Shown in pieces: positions 1 through 5,925 of a DNA stretch of 6,139 nucleotides. The position numbers were made by a program, and so were the translations under genes. The stretch covers positions 1 through 6,139 of the forward strand of contig CAMNAE010000110.1 in the NCBI GenBank assembly GCA_946530565.1, read 5' to 3'. The notes beneath the pieces are model-generated. The model worked only from the letters and a program-made list of their open reading frames with translations, did not search any database and had not been told where the DNA came from. Each line of letters opens with the position of its first letter. Within the stretch, counting starts at the first letter, position 1. The stretch is from an uncultured Oscillibacter sp. (GTDB taxonomy: Bacteria > Bacillota > Clostridia > Oscillospirales > Oscillospiraceae).

Positions 1-859
1 TGTTGGTCGTGAGGATCCAGGCGGCGAGTCGGGAAGAATCCGTGGCCGAGAGCGTTTTTCTGAAGAGTGAGAGAAGCTGCAGAAGAAGTGAGGAGACCGA
101 CGCGGAGACGCAGGTGACGAGCAGGGAGAAGAGGATCGCCGTCACCACGAGGAAGAACAGCGTAAAGCCGACGCGTCCTGAGATGAGCTTTTGGCTCCGA
201 CGGCAGGCGGCGGGGAAGCTCGCGTCGCTTAAGAGATAGAAGTTCATCGCGAAGATGCACACGAGCTCGATGACGAGCATCAGGAAATACAGCAGCAGAT
301 AGAGCCCGTGGTAGAGCGTATTGGCATCGATGAACTCCCGCACAAAGCCCGGGATCACCGCCTGGAGCGAGGTGAATGAGAGCGAGAAGAAGCCGGTCAG
401 GGGGATCAGAACGATGATGAAGGGCAATATCACCCAGTTTTTCGGGAGAAAGCCGCGAATGCCGGAATGGATGCCCGTGGAGATCATGCCCCGGAGCGTC
501 GTCTTTTTGCCGATGTTCGACATGCTGTACGCGTGCATGATGCCGGAGATCTCGACGATGTGCAGAAAGCAGACCGCGATCAGCGCAAGAAAGATCAGAA
601 GGATCGTGACCGGGGAGCGGATGATCAGCGCCGCGTTGTCGGGCCCGATATAGGTCTGCCCGGTCGCACCCAGCGCAAGGAAAGTGGCGAGGTCGACGAC
701 CATCGAGGTGACGAGAATGTTGATCACGGAATATACGATCAGAAAGGGCAGGACGATCAGGAAATTGCTCTTTAAGAGATACCAGGTGTTCAAAAGCAGC
801 AGCCGGAGCTCTTTTAAGACGCTTTTGCCCTGTTCTTTGATTTCAGCTTTGCTGCGCAT
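1..859 (-). CDS. Glycerophosphodiester phosphodiesterase-type membrane protein, N-terminal part (C-terminus outside window)
   Basis: The minus strand is open from an ATG at 859 to the window edge (286 codons visible, no stop). The ATG at 859 is preferred over one at 868 because AAAGGA (873-868) sits 8 nt before 859 but overlaps 868. The protein starts MRSKAEIKEQGKSV and has hydrophobic segments at about residues 32-52, 84-103, 143-163, 184-205 and 229-263. Order and character match the N-terminal membrane domain of clostridial glycerophosphodiester phosphodiesterases: an NTW..L opening, RSPVTILLIFLALIA before TM2, a FLPKNW loop before TM3, a PGFVREFI segment, then FYLLSDASFPAACRRSQKLI. In that family a soluble GDPD catalytic domain follows and releases glycerol-3-phosphate from glycerophosphodiesters. 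Here it would lie beyond position 1, so catalysis cannot be confirmed. The gene lies 33 nt after the PLD-like gene and is probably cotranscribed with it. It could also be a stand-alone membrane protein of the same fold. Confidence 0.72.
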   Translation of the reverse strand, partial: MRSKAEIKEQGKSVLKELRLLLLNTWYLLKSNFLIVLPFLIVYSVINILVTSMVVDLATFLALGATGQTYIGPDNAALIIRSPVTILLIFLALIAVCFLHIVEISGIMHAYSMSNIGKKTTLRGMISTGIHSGIRGFLPKNWVILPFIIVLIPLTGFFSLSFTSLQAVIPGFVREFIDANTLYHGLYLLLYFLMLVIELVCIFAMNFYLLSDASFPAACRRSQKLISGRVGFTLFFLVVTAILFSLLVTCVSASVSSLLLQLLSLFRKTLSATDSSRLAAWILTTN

Positions 860-892
860 AGCGTTCATCCTTTGCTGTGTGGTTTCGTTTGC

Positions 893-2020
893 TCACATCA
901 AGATCCCCTCAAGACGGGAATAGATGCGGTGATAGCGGAGCTGCCCGGCTGACGTGACGGGCTCCGCCTCGGCGATCGTCGCTTCGACGCTTTGGCGCAC
1001 GGCCCTGGAAAAGGCGCCGCCGTCGTTCGGGAGCGCGAGATTGAGCTCATCGAGCTGGCGGAAGGCCTTTTTCGTGATGTTCCCGGAGCCGAACGAGATC
1101 GTCTGCTCGCTCATGAGGAGCTTGGCGTGGAGCATGCGCGGCGTCAGATAGAGCGTCAGGTTCGGCTCATTCGCGCGAAAGAGCACCGTAAGCGTGCGCT
1201 TGTTGCAGTCCTCGGTGTAGTTGGCAGCCTTCGGCATCACGAGCCGCACCCGGACGCCGCGGCGGGCGGCGGCAAGCAGCTCGGCAGAGAAGCGCTTCTC
1301 GGGCGTGAAGTAGGCCATCAGGATCGTCAGGTCCTCGCGCGCGTTTCGGATCAGGGAATGATAGTGCTCCTCAAGCTCAAAGACGCGTTTGGGTTCCTTC
1401 ATATTCACCACAAAGGGCGTGCCGGCAAGAGCGGGGTCTGCGCGCTTGGCTTTGAATACGCGCACAGCCCCGGCCTCGCGTATTTCCGCCATGTAGTCAT
1501 GATACCTGCGGCCGCGGATGTCCGCGCCGTTTTCTTTATCCTCGATATTGATGCCGCCGAGGATCAAAACCTCATCGTCGAAGATATAGAACTTCGAGTG
1601 GTCGCAGCGGTACGCCCGGTCTGAAACGTGGATGTTCGGGTGCGCGCGGAGCACATTCGCCAAAGGGTCCGGCGATTTTACCGGCGTAAAGAAGATCTCG
1701 CGCGCGTAGAGCAGCGTGAGCGCCTGTGCCATCAGCCGCTCTTTGACCGTCGCGTCCGAATGGAAGAAGGAGCTGCGGTCTTCTTCAGAGAGCTCACAGC
1801 TCACGCCGTAGCGGTCCTTGACGATCGAGACGAGCACGCCGCGGTCGGCGGCGGCGATCAGCTCACGGGCGATCACATTGCCGATCCCGTCGTCGCGCCA
1901 GATGAACATATTGATCTCGATCGTGCGTTTGGCTTCCCGGATGCAGCGGATGATCTCTGGAAAGGCCTCCGCACCGTCGACGAGCAGGCGGGCGGAGGCG
2001 GAAAGGGTCTCAGTGTCCAT
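893..2020 (-). CDS. Phospholipase D / cardiolipin synthase-like protein (two HKD motifs)
   Basis: This 375-aa protein starts MDTETLSASARLL at the ATG at 2020. An ATG at 2050 is in frame, but only 2020 has a good ribosome site (GAAAGGA, 8-nt spacer). Family hallmarks: an N-terminal beta-strand block with IREAKRTIEINMFIWRDDGIG (about 27-46) and AADRGVLVSIVKDRYG (about 57-72); first catalytic motif H141-x-K143-x4-D148 followed by GGIN; second motif H298-x-K300-x4-E305 followed by GSGN. Two HKD motifs form one active site that transfers phosphatidyl groups through a phosphohistidine; cardiolipin synthesis or phosphodiester hydrolysis are the usual roles. There are no N-terminal membrane helices, so it resembles the shorter ClsB-like enzymes rather than the two-TM Cls type. 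The last acidic residue of the second motif is Glu instead of Asp. It sits first in an operon with a glycerophosphodiesterase-type membrane gene, which supports a phospholipid role. The exact substrate cannot be read from sequence. Confidence 0.88.
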   Translation of the reverse strand: MDTETLSASARLLVDGAEAFPEIIRCIREAKRTIEINMFIWRDDGIGNVIARELIAAADRGVLVSIVKDRYGVSCELSEEDRSSFFHSDATVKERLMAQALTLLYAREIFFTPVKSPDPLANVLRAHPNIHVSDRAYRCDHSKFYIFDDEVLILGGINIEDKENGADIRGRRYHDYMAEIREAGAVRVFKAKRADPALAGTPFVVNMKEPKRVFELEEHYHSLIRNAREDLTILMAYFTPEKRFSAELLAAARRGVRVRLVMPKAANYTEDCNKRTLTVLFRANEPNLTLYLTPRMLHAKLLMSEQTISFGSGNITKKAFRQLDELNLALPNDGGAFSRAVRQSVEATIAEAEPVTSAGQLRYHRIYSRLEGILM

Positions 2021-2069
2021 GCGAAGGGTCCTTTCGGAACAGTGATGCATATTTACAATTCTCCGCTAC

Positions 2070-2099
2070 AGTATAGTTGAATCCTCACCGCAATGTCAA
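2070..2099 (-). promoter_or_regulatory. Sigma-A promoter for the PLD-like / membrane-protein operon
   Basis: On the minus strand TTGACA (2099-2094) is followed after 18 nt by TATACT (2075-2070). The -35 is perfect and the -10 matches five of six consensus bases. Transcription would start near 2063, giving a leader of about 43 nt before the ATG at 2020. No terminator-like structure lies between the promoter and the gene. Confidence 0.8.
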
Positions 2100-2180
2100 G
2101 GGCGCGCCGGGATATCTCGTGCCGCCGCAGTCCTGGGACAGCTTTCTTAATTCAGCTTTTTTAAGATAATGCGCTCTGCG

Positions 2181-2196
2181 GCAGGATGCATCTTGC
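2181..2196. promoter_or_regulatory. 16-bp near-palindrome overlapping the rightward -35 (candidate operator)
   Basis: GCAGGATGCATCTTGC is a dyad with 7 of 8 base pairs symmetric (only the fourth pair is broken). It overlaps the TTGCAC -35 element at 2193-2198, a classic position for a repressor site. No regulator is encoded next to it, although an XRE regulator fragment lies at the far right of the window. The palindrome is visible; its binding function is inference. Confidence 0.35.
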
Positions 2197-2221
2197 ACAG
2201 GAGGGGCAGATGCGCTAAGAT
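2193..2221 (+). promoter_or_regulatory. Candidate promoter for the DUF4214 gene
   Basis: TTGCAC (2193-2198) is followed after 17 nt by TAAGAT (2216-2221). Each hexamer matches four or five consensus bases at optimal spacing. Transcription would begin near 2228 and give a leader of about 70 nt. A GATAAT at 2165-2170 is another possible -10 but lacks a recognisable -35. Confidence 0.5.
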
Positions 2222-2228
2222 ATGTACA

Positions 2229-2260
2229 GGCAGAAGGCTTTTCGTACGGAAAGACCTGCC
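2229..2260 (+). promoter_or_regulatory. Hairpin at the start of the DUF4214 gene leader
   Basis: GGCAG (2229-2233) pairs with CTGCC (2256-2260). Within it CTTTTC (2238-2243) pairs with GGAAAG (2248-2253, one G-U pair) around a GTAC loop. The structure would sit at the very 5' end of the mRNA from the proposed start near 2228, where it could stabilise the message. There is no U-run after it, so it is not a terminator. Confidence 0.4.
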
Positions 2261-2294
2261 GAGAGGGTACGGTTTTAAAGAAAGAGAGGTACGG
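2261..2294 (+). repeat. Direct repeat GAGAGG(G)TACGG, second copy contains the Shine-Dalgarno
   Basis: GAGAGGGTACGG (2261-2272) and GAGAGGTACGG (2284-2294) are near-identical. The second supplies the GAGAGG ribosome site 8 nt before the ATG at 2298. A third GTACGG occurs at 2244-2249, so the three GTACGG cores are 22-23 bp apart. This could be a decoy ribosome site, a protein-binding array or simple duplication. Confidence 0.45.
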
Positions 2295-2297
2295 ATC

Positions 2298-4484
2298 ATG
2301 TTTTTGAAACGACTGCTGCTGGCCTTGCTGCCGGTGCTGGCCTTGCTGCTGCTCGCGCCCGCGGCGAGCGCTGCATCTGAGACGGAAATGCCCGGGACGC
2401 TGCACTATCAGGGTACGGACTATGCGCTGATCGGGGAGAGCTACTTCTCCGACGTTTACAGGATCGGCACGGAGTATATCGCCGTGATCGAGAACAGCGG
2501 GCATTATCTCGCGCTCGGCGTCGACGGCGACGCGGTCTGCGCGGTGCACCTGACGACCGATGCCGACGGCTCGTTTACGGCGGACTCCGGCCTGGCCTGT
2601 CTTGCGCCCGTCCCGGAAAATGACGATCGCTCGATCATCAACGCACTGCACCTGCGCGTCAACGGCGGAAAATACCTCAGCCTCGATCCGGATGATCCCT
2701 CGGATCTCGTCCTGGCCGACAGCGAAGAGAATGCCTGCCGCTGGTACATCACGGAGATCGGCGACAAACGCGTGCTGCGCGCCACGATCGAGGGAGACGC
2801 CTGGAACGTCAGGCGTCTTCTGTGCACGGCGCTTGCGCCTGTGCCGGGCTCTTATATCTTCTGCATGCTGGATTCCGGCGACGACGTCGCGATCTATCAG
2901 AAGGTCTGTACGCATGAGCAAAAGCAGTTCCATCCCGGCAGTGACGCAAGCTGTCTCGATGAGGGCCGCCTGGATTCCTGGTACTGCCCGGACTGCGGCT
3001 CCTGGCTCGATGCCGCCGGAGCGCGGACCTTCGAGCGTGAGGGCTATATGGACCCGTACGAGGAGAGCAGCTTCGTCATTCACCCGCTCGGGCACCGCTA
3101 TGTGGGCGGGGCCTGCGAACGCTGCGGCAAGGCGGCTTTGCGCTATGAGCCGGTCACGGCTGAGCAGCAGATCGTGCCGGATGAGGATCACCGCTATATC
3201 CTTGTGAACGAAGCGGGCGGCGTGCTCGGCATCGACCACCGGGGCGAGTATCTTAAGACAGCGGTTTCCGGCGCTTCGATCGACCCCGACGGCACACTGA
3301 TCCTCGACAACAGCGCCGACCCAGACGGTATCCACGCCGCGGAGTTTGCCTTCTCGTCGTATGAGATCGAGGATCCGGACGCCAATTGGCCACAGGACGG
3401 CACGGCGCTCTACTCGGCGCTCAGCGATGATTATTACAGCTTTGTCGCCATGGGTGACTTCCACCTCGACTACGACTGGGAGCGCACAGGCGAGGGGATG
3501 AAGTACCCCTTCTCAGTTGCGCCGGAGGAGAGCGGCTTTACCGCGGTCCGCGCCTGGCAGTACGGCTCCTGGGGCGATCCCGTCGCCTTTGGCACGCCGA
3601 GCTTCGGCTCCGATCCGTCCGAGACCTTCATGCTCGGCGAGACGTCCAACGTGCGGCTCTACTGCGCCGATGCCGCGCAGCAGGAGCCTGCGCTGACGCC
3701 TGAAATGTATGTCCAGAGAGTCTATGAGGTCGTGCTCGGCCGAACCGAGGTCGACATCGAGGGCGTCGCACACTGGACAGATAAGCTCGAGGGCGGCGTC
3801 TCCGCCGGTGAGATCGTGCGCGAGTTCTTCCGCTCCGAGGAATACCGCTCGCGCGGGATGACGAACGAGCAGACCGTGACGCTTTGCTACCGGGCGATGC
3901 TCGGCCGCGAGCCCGACGCAGAGGGCCTTGCCGCCTGGACGGCCGTGCTCGACGACGGATATTCCGCGGCAAAGCTCGTCGCGGGCTTTGTGGACGCGCC
4001 GGAGTTCGCGGCAGTCTGCGAGCGGTACGGCCTCACGCCCGGCTCAATAGCACTCACCGACCGCGACCGGAACAGCAACATCACGCGCTTTATCCAGCGC
4101 TGCTATGCATTCACGCTCTCGCGCGAGCCTGACGAGGCCGGCCTGAACGAGTGGTGCGCGCATCTTCTTATGAAGGATCTTGATCCCGAGCGCGTGGCCT
4201 TCGGGCTCCTCTTCTCCAACGAGGCGAAGGCGAGAGCGCTCACGGACGAGCAGTTCATCGCGATGCTCTACCGCATGATGCTCGACCGCGAGCCGGATGC
4301 CGATGGCCTTGCGAACTGGGTTTCGGCGCTTGAGCAGAACACAGCGGCCGAGATCGCCTATGACGCGGCCTTCGAGACCGGCCGCTCCGAGGCCGACGCG
4401 ATCGACCAGAGCCGCCAGAATATATACGCACTCTTCGCAGGAAGCGCTGAGTTTGGCCTGATGATCCGAAACTACGGCTTCTGA
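2298..4484 (+). CDS. Secreted multidomain protein with four C-terminal DUF4214 repeats
   Basis: This 728-aa protein starts at the ATG at 2298, chosen because GAGAGG lies 8 nt upstream and a clean signal peptide begins there: MFLKRLL, a Leu/Ala-rich core to about residue 20, and a probable cut after ASA (A25). Residues about 35-200 and 285-455 look beta-rich, with related elements (KYLSLDPDDPSDLVLADSEE; HRYILVNEAGGVLGIDHRGEYL) that suggest a duplicated module. Residues 204-277 carry a cysteine segment: CTHE, C219, Y-CPDC (230-233), LGHRY and CERC (273-276), similar to the CxxC knuckles recurring in clostridial exoproteins. Residues about 469-700 hold four units of the DUF4214 pattern (Y..vLgR..D..Gl..W...L..G): at 470, 526, 598 and 652, with LGRTEVD, LGREPD, LSREPD and LDREPD cores. 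DUF4214 is common in secreted and surface proteins and its function is unknown. No catalytic motif or cell-wall anchor is seen. A binding or structural role outside the cell is inference. Confidence 0.85.
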   Translation: MFLKRLLLALLPVLALLLLAPAASAASETEMPGTLHYQGTDYALIGESYFSDVYRIGTEYIAVIENSGHYLALGVDGDAVCAVHLTTDADGSFTADSGLACLAPVPENDDRSIINALHLRVNGGKYLSLDPDDPSDLVLADSEENACRWYITEIGDKRVLRATIEGDAWNVRRLLCTALAPVPGSYIFCMLDSGDDVAIYQKVCTHEQKQFHPGSDASCLDEGRLDSWYCPDCGSWLDAAGARTFEREGYMDPYEESSFVIHPLGHRYVGGACERCGKAALRYEPVTAEQQIVPDEDHRYILVNEAGGVLGIDHRGEYLKTAVSGASIDPDGTLILDNSADPDGIHAAEFAFSSYEIEDPDANWPQDGTALYSALSDDYYSFVAMGDFHLDYDWERTGEGMKYPFSVAPEESGFTAVRAWQYGSWGDPVAFGTPSFGSDPSETFMLGETSNVRLYCADAAQQEPALTPEMYVQRVYEVVLGRTEVDIEGVAHWTDKLEGGVSAGEIVREFFRSEEYRSRGMTNEQTVTLCYRAMLGREPDAEGLAAWTAVLDDGYSAAKLVAGFVDAPEFAAVCERYGLTPGSIALTDRDRNSNITRFIQRCYAFTLSREPDEAGLNEWCAHLLMKDLDPERVAFGLLFSNEAKARALTDEQFIAMLYRMMLDREPDADGLANWVSALEQNTAAEIAYDAAFETGRSEADAIDQSRQNIYALFAGSAEFGLMIRNYGF

Positions 4485-4560
4485 AACGGGACGGGATACA
4501 CGAATCAGCGCTTGCAGGGCGCACGATCCCTTCTTCCCGATCATGTGAATACGCAAAAGA

Positions 4561-4601
4561 TGAACCGGCGGTTACATGAACCGCCGGTTCACTTACATTT
4601 T
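4561..4601 (+). terminator. Strong hairpin ending the DUF4214 gene
   Basis: TGAACCGGCGGTT (4561-4573) pairs perfectly with AACCGCCGGTTCA (4579-4591) around a 5-nt loop: 13 bp, rich in GC. The downstream tract is CTTACATTTT, only moderately U-rich. On the other strand the stem is followed by CTTTTGCG, so it may act in both directions. The tract also supplies the -35 of the next gene's promoter, so terminator and promoter abut. Confidence 0.72.
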
Positions 4602-4621
4602 GCCGCAGAGCGTGATATACT
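4593..4621 (+). promoter_or_regulatory. Extended -10 promoter for the 217-aa protein gene
   Basis: TTACAT (4593-4598) and TATACT (4616-4621) are separated by 17 nt, and TG at 4613-4614 makes an extended -10 (TGaTATACT). The start would be near 4628, about 50 nt before the ATG at 4679. Its place directly behind a terminator argues that the gene is expressed independently of the DUF4214 gene. Confidence 0.7.
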
Positions 4622-4678
4622 CCGTCACGATCGAACGAAACGAACGCGAACGAATGAGTGATGAAAGGAGCGACGCCG

Positions 4679-5332
4679 ATGAATCTGAAAGAGGCCTTCC
4701 GCTACCAAAACAAGTTTTCGGCCTTCCTGAAGGAAGCCGAGAACGTGCTGGCCTGTGACAACAACGTGTGCACCATAGAAGAGACCCACCTGAGGAGCCG
4801 GGTGGATCGAAACGAACCCGACGAGACCGTCACCCTGAGACCCGAGACCAAATACGCCGACGATATCACTGAGCTGGTGGGCTTCGTCATGTTCCTGCTC
4901 AAGGAGAAGGAACACCTCTCCGCTGCGGTGCGCAGCGGGAAGACGAAGGCCGACATCGATATCGATGCCGAGACGAACCTCAACGCCGCCCGTCAACAGG
5001 CGGCACGCATCCTCACCCATATGGCCGACCTGCGCTCCACCGAGGAGACGTTCCCCTCGCGGGGATATGGCTACAAGTTCTCCTCGCTGGGAGAGCAAAA
5101 GACCTATAAGTGCCCGCTCAAGCGGGTGACGACGATCCACTACAACCGAAACGAGATCCGCCGCTCCGCGCGGCACCTCAACGCCCGCGCCGACATCGTG
5201 TCGGCCGAGATCGACCGCTGCCTCGTCAACACCAATGTGGACTACAAGGCCCCGTTCGATGTGAACGCGAGCTTCGATGACGCATTCGAGAGCTACCTCG
5301 ACATGCTCACGAAGTCCGAGGGGAAACGCTGA
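4679..5332 (+). CDS. Conserved protein of unknown function, 217 aa
   Basis: The start is the ATG at 4679, preceded by AAAGGAG with an 8-nt spacer. An in-frame ATG at 4658 has no such site. The protein begins MNLKEAFRYQNKFSAFLKEAENVL and is charged, with no signal peptide or membrane helix, so it should be cytoplasmic. The first 120 residues look largely helical (KEAFRYQNKF; ADDITELVGFVMFLLKEKEHLSAAV; ETNLNAARQQAARILTHMADLRS). A beta-like middle follows (YGYKFSSLGEQKTYKCPLKRVTTIHYNRN), then a helix (EIRRSARHLNARADIVSAEIDRCL) and a DYKAPFDVNASFDDAFESYL tail. I believe similar unnamed proteins are common in Clostridia, but I know no function and see no catalytic motif. It appears monocistronic, with its own promoter and a hairpin at its stop codon. 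Synonymous codon use is strongly GC-ended like its neighbours, so there is no sign of recent transfer. Confidence 0.82.
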   Translation: MNLKEAFRYQNKFSAFLKEAENVLACDNNVCTIEETHLRSRVDRNEPDETVTLRPETKYADDITELVGFVMFLLKEKEHLSAAVRSGKTKADIDIDAETNLNAARQQAARILTHMADLRSTEETFPSRGYGYKFSSLGEQKTYKCPLKRVTTIHYNRNEIRRSARHLNARADIVSAEIDRCLVNTNVDYKAPFDVNASFDDAFESYLDMLTKSEGKR

Positions 5333-5348
5333 TACGTCAGCGTTTCCC
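5321..5348 (+). terminator. Perfect hairpin containing the stop codon of the 217-aa protein gene
   Basis: GGGAAACGCTGA (5321-5332) pairs without mismatch with TCAGCGTTTCCC (5337-5348) around a TACG loop (12 bp). The gene's TGA stop (5330-5332) lies at the top of the 5' arm. The sequence after it (TCACTTCAGCC) has no U-run, so it may be a processed 3' end or a weak or factor-assisted terminator rather than a standard one. Confidence 0.6.
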
Positions 5349-5709
5349 TCACTTCAGCCGCTGCAGGCTGTTTCAGGTACGAAAGGGAGGAGAAAATCAC
5401 GACCGCCGGTTCAGGTGCAGATGAACTATGATGCTGCATGTATGAAGATTCGGAGAGAGCCTGAAGATGACCAGGCAAGGGTCCGCCGAAGGCCCGGGCG
5501 GCGTGAAGCGGCATATCTAAGATGGAGATATGCGGTTTCGCACCGTTTTACTGAAAAAAAGATCGGCTCACGAGTCAGGATCCGAATCATGCCTCGTCCG
5601 ACCTCCACATCAGGTTTTCAACCTATCTCCCCATCGAACAAACCGTTCCCGCGCCAATTCATCTCTCTATTGCTTTTGCCGCGCAGAAATTGTGTTGGGC
5701 ATGATCAAT
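5349..5709 (+). other. 361-nt stretch without a convincing gene; contains a run of hairpins
   Basis: Reading frames here are short, overlap each other and have protein-unlike composition. A strong ribosome-site-like AGGGAGGAG (5384-5392) has no ATG/GTG/TTG at usable distance. Three hairpins lie nearly end to end. GCCTG (5459-5463) pairs with CAGGC (5472-5476). CCGCC (5483-5487) can pair with GGCGG (5497-5501). GTG-AAGC-G-GCATATCT (5503-5518) pairs with AGATATGC-G-GTTT-CAC (5526-5543), a stem of about 15 bp with one G-G mismatch and a 2-nt bulge, followed by CGTTTTA. Together they resemble a small structured RNA or a leader with a weak terminator. A small AGGTT/AACCT hairpin is at 5612-5624. 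No known riboswitch or tRNA was recognised. Confidence 0.4.
5402..5413 (+). repeat. Second copy of the 12-nt terminator-arm sequence
   Basis: ACCGCCGGTTCA here is identical to 4580-4591, the 3' arm of the hairpin after the DUF4214 gene. AACCGCCGG also recurs at 5976-5984 in the last terminator. Copies flank the 217-aa protein gene. This may be chance in GC-rich DNA or a trace of hairpin duplication. Confidence 0.4.
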
Positions 5710-5925
5710 GGGCGCCTCCGTGCGACCGCGCGTCAACGGGTCGGGCGTCCGGAAGTGGTCAGCGGCCTGCCGTGACGTTCTAGTGAGAGCACACGGCCTG
5801 AGCCAGAGCTGTTCGGTCCGACGCACCAGACGGGTGCGAAATAAAAGCCTGCCAAGCCTTTTGTGACACGGACACTCAGTGGACCACAAACATTCAATTG
5901 GCGTTGTGAGAAGCAAACTTCTTTT
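5710..5925 (+). ncRNA. Candidate large structured noncoding RNA, possibly raiA-type
   Basis: About 215 nt dense in consistent stems. GCCGTG-AC-GTTCT (5769-5781) pairs with AGAGC-A-CACGGC (5786-5797) around AGTG, an 11-bp hairpin with a small internal loop. CGCACC (5822-5827) pairs with GGTGCG (5833-5838). CGACC (5723-5727) pairs with GGTCG (5739-5743). Longer-range pairs are TCCGTG (5717-5722) with CACGGA (5867-5872) and GTGGTC (5755-5760) with GACCAC (5882-5887). AGAAG/CTTCT (5909-5922) followed by TTTTC could end it, and a strong rightward terminator lies 40 nt further on. Size, nested layout and the stretch CGGGTCGGGCGTCCGGAAG (5737-5755), with GTGGTCAG just after it, remind me of raiA RNAs of Bacillota and Actinomycetota. 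That is memory, not a search. No raiA gene is in the window. A weak promoter (TTGCCG-like, then CATGAT at 5700-5705) could start it near 5711. The 5' end is uncertain. Confidence 0.5.

Noticed and set aside
321..775. Plus-strand open frames in the first 900 bases
   Set aside because: They are antisense to a clear multi-pass membrane protein with continuous hydrophobic segments on the minus strand.
992..1624. Plus-strand open frame of about 210 codons
   Set aside because: It is antisense to the PLD-like gene, which has both HKD motifs in frame, and has no ribosome site or recognisable domain.
2085..3464. Long minus-strand open frame (about 459 codons) opposite the secreted-protein gene
   Set aside because: It is antisense to a gene with a signal peptide and recognisable repeats, and its composition (Arg/Ala/Val-rich, low complexity) is that of a GC-rich shadow frame.
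4500..4545. Possible earlier terminator (GGGAT...ATCCC with an inner GCGC/GCGC) after the secreted-protein gene
   Set aside because: The stem is short with large internal loops and no proper U-run. The hairpin at 4561-4591 is far stronger.
4625..5176. Minus-strand open frame opposite the 217-aa gene
   Set aside because: The plus-strand gene has a promoter, ribosome site and coherent protein composition. The antisense frame has none of these.
5450..5500. Resemblance to a glycine riboswitch (GGAGAG, GCCGAAGG, CAGGCAA pieces)
   Set aside because: The pieces occur in the wrong order and spacing, and no glycine-related gene follows.
5570..5610. TCCGAATC stretch reminiscent of a tRNA T-arm
   Set aside because: No matching acceptor, D-arm or anticodon arm can be drawn within 75 nt upstream, so it is not a tRNA gene.
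5277..5783. Plus-strand open frames across the RNA-rich region (5277-5783 and 5530-5775)
   Set aside because: They overlap each other and the real gene's end, have Arg/Ser/Pro-rich random composition, lack ribosome sites, and cross hairpins better explained as RNA.
5652..5903. Eight-base complementarity CGCCAATT (5652-5659) with AATTGGCG (5896-5903) as a closing stem of a larger RNA
   Set aside because: It does not extend beyond eight or nine pairs, and one such match is expected by chance over this length. Kept only as a possibility for covariation testing.
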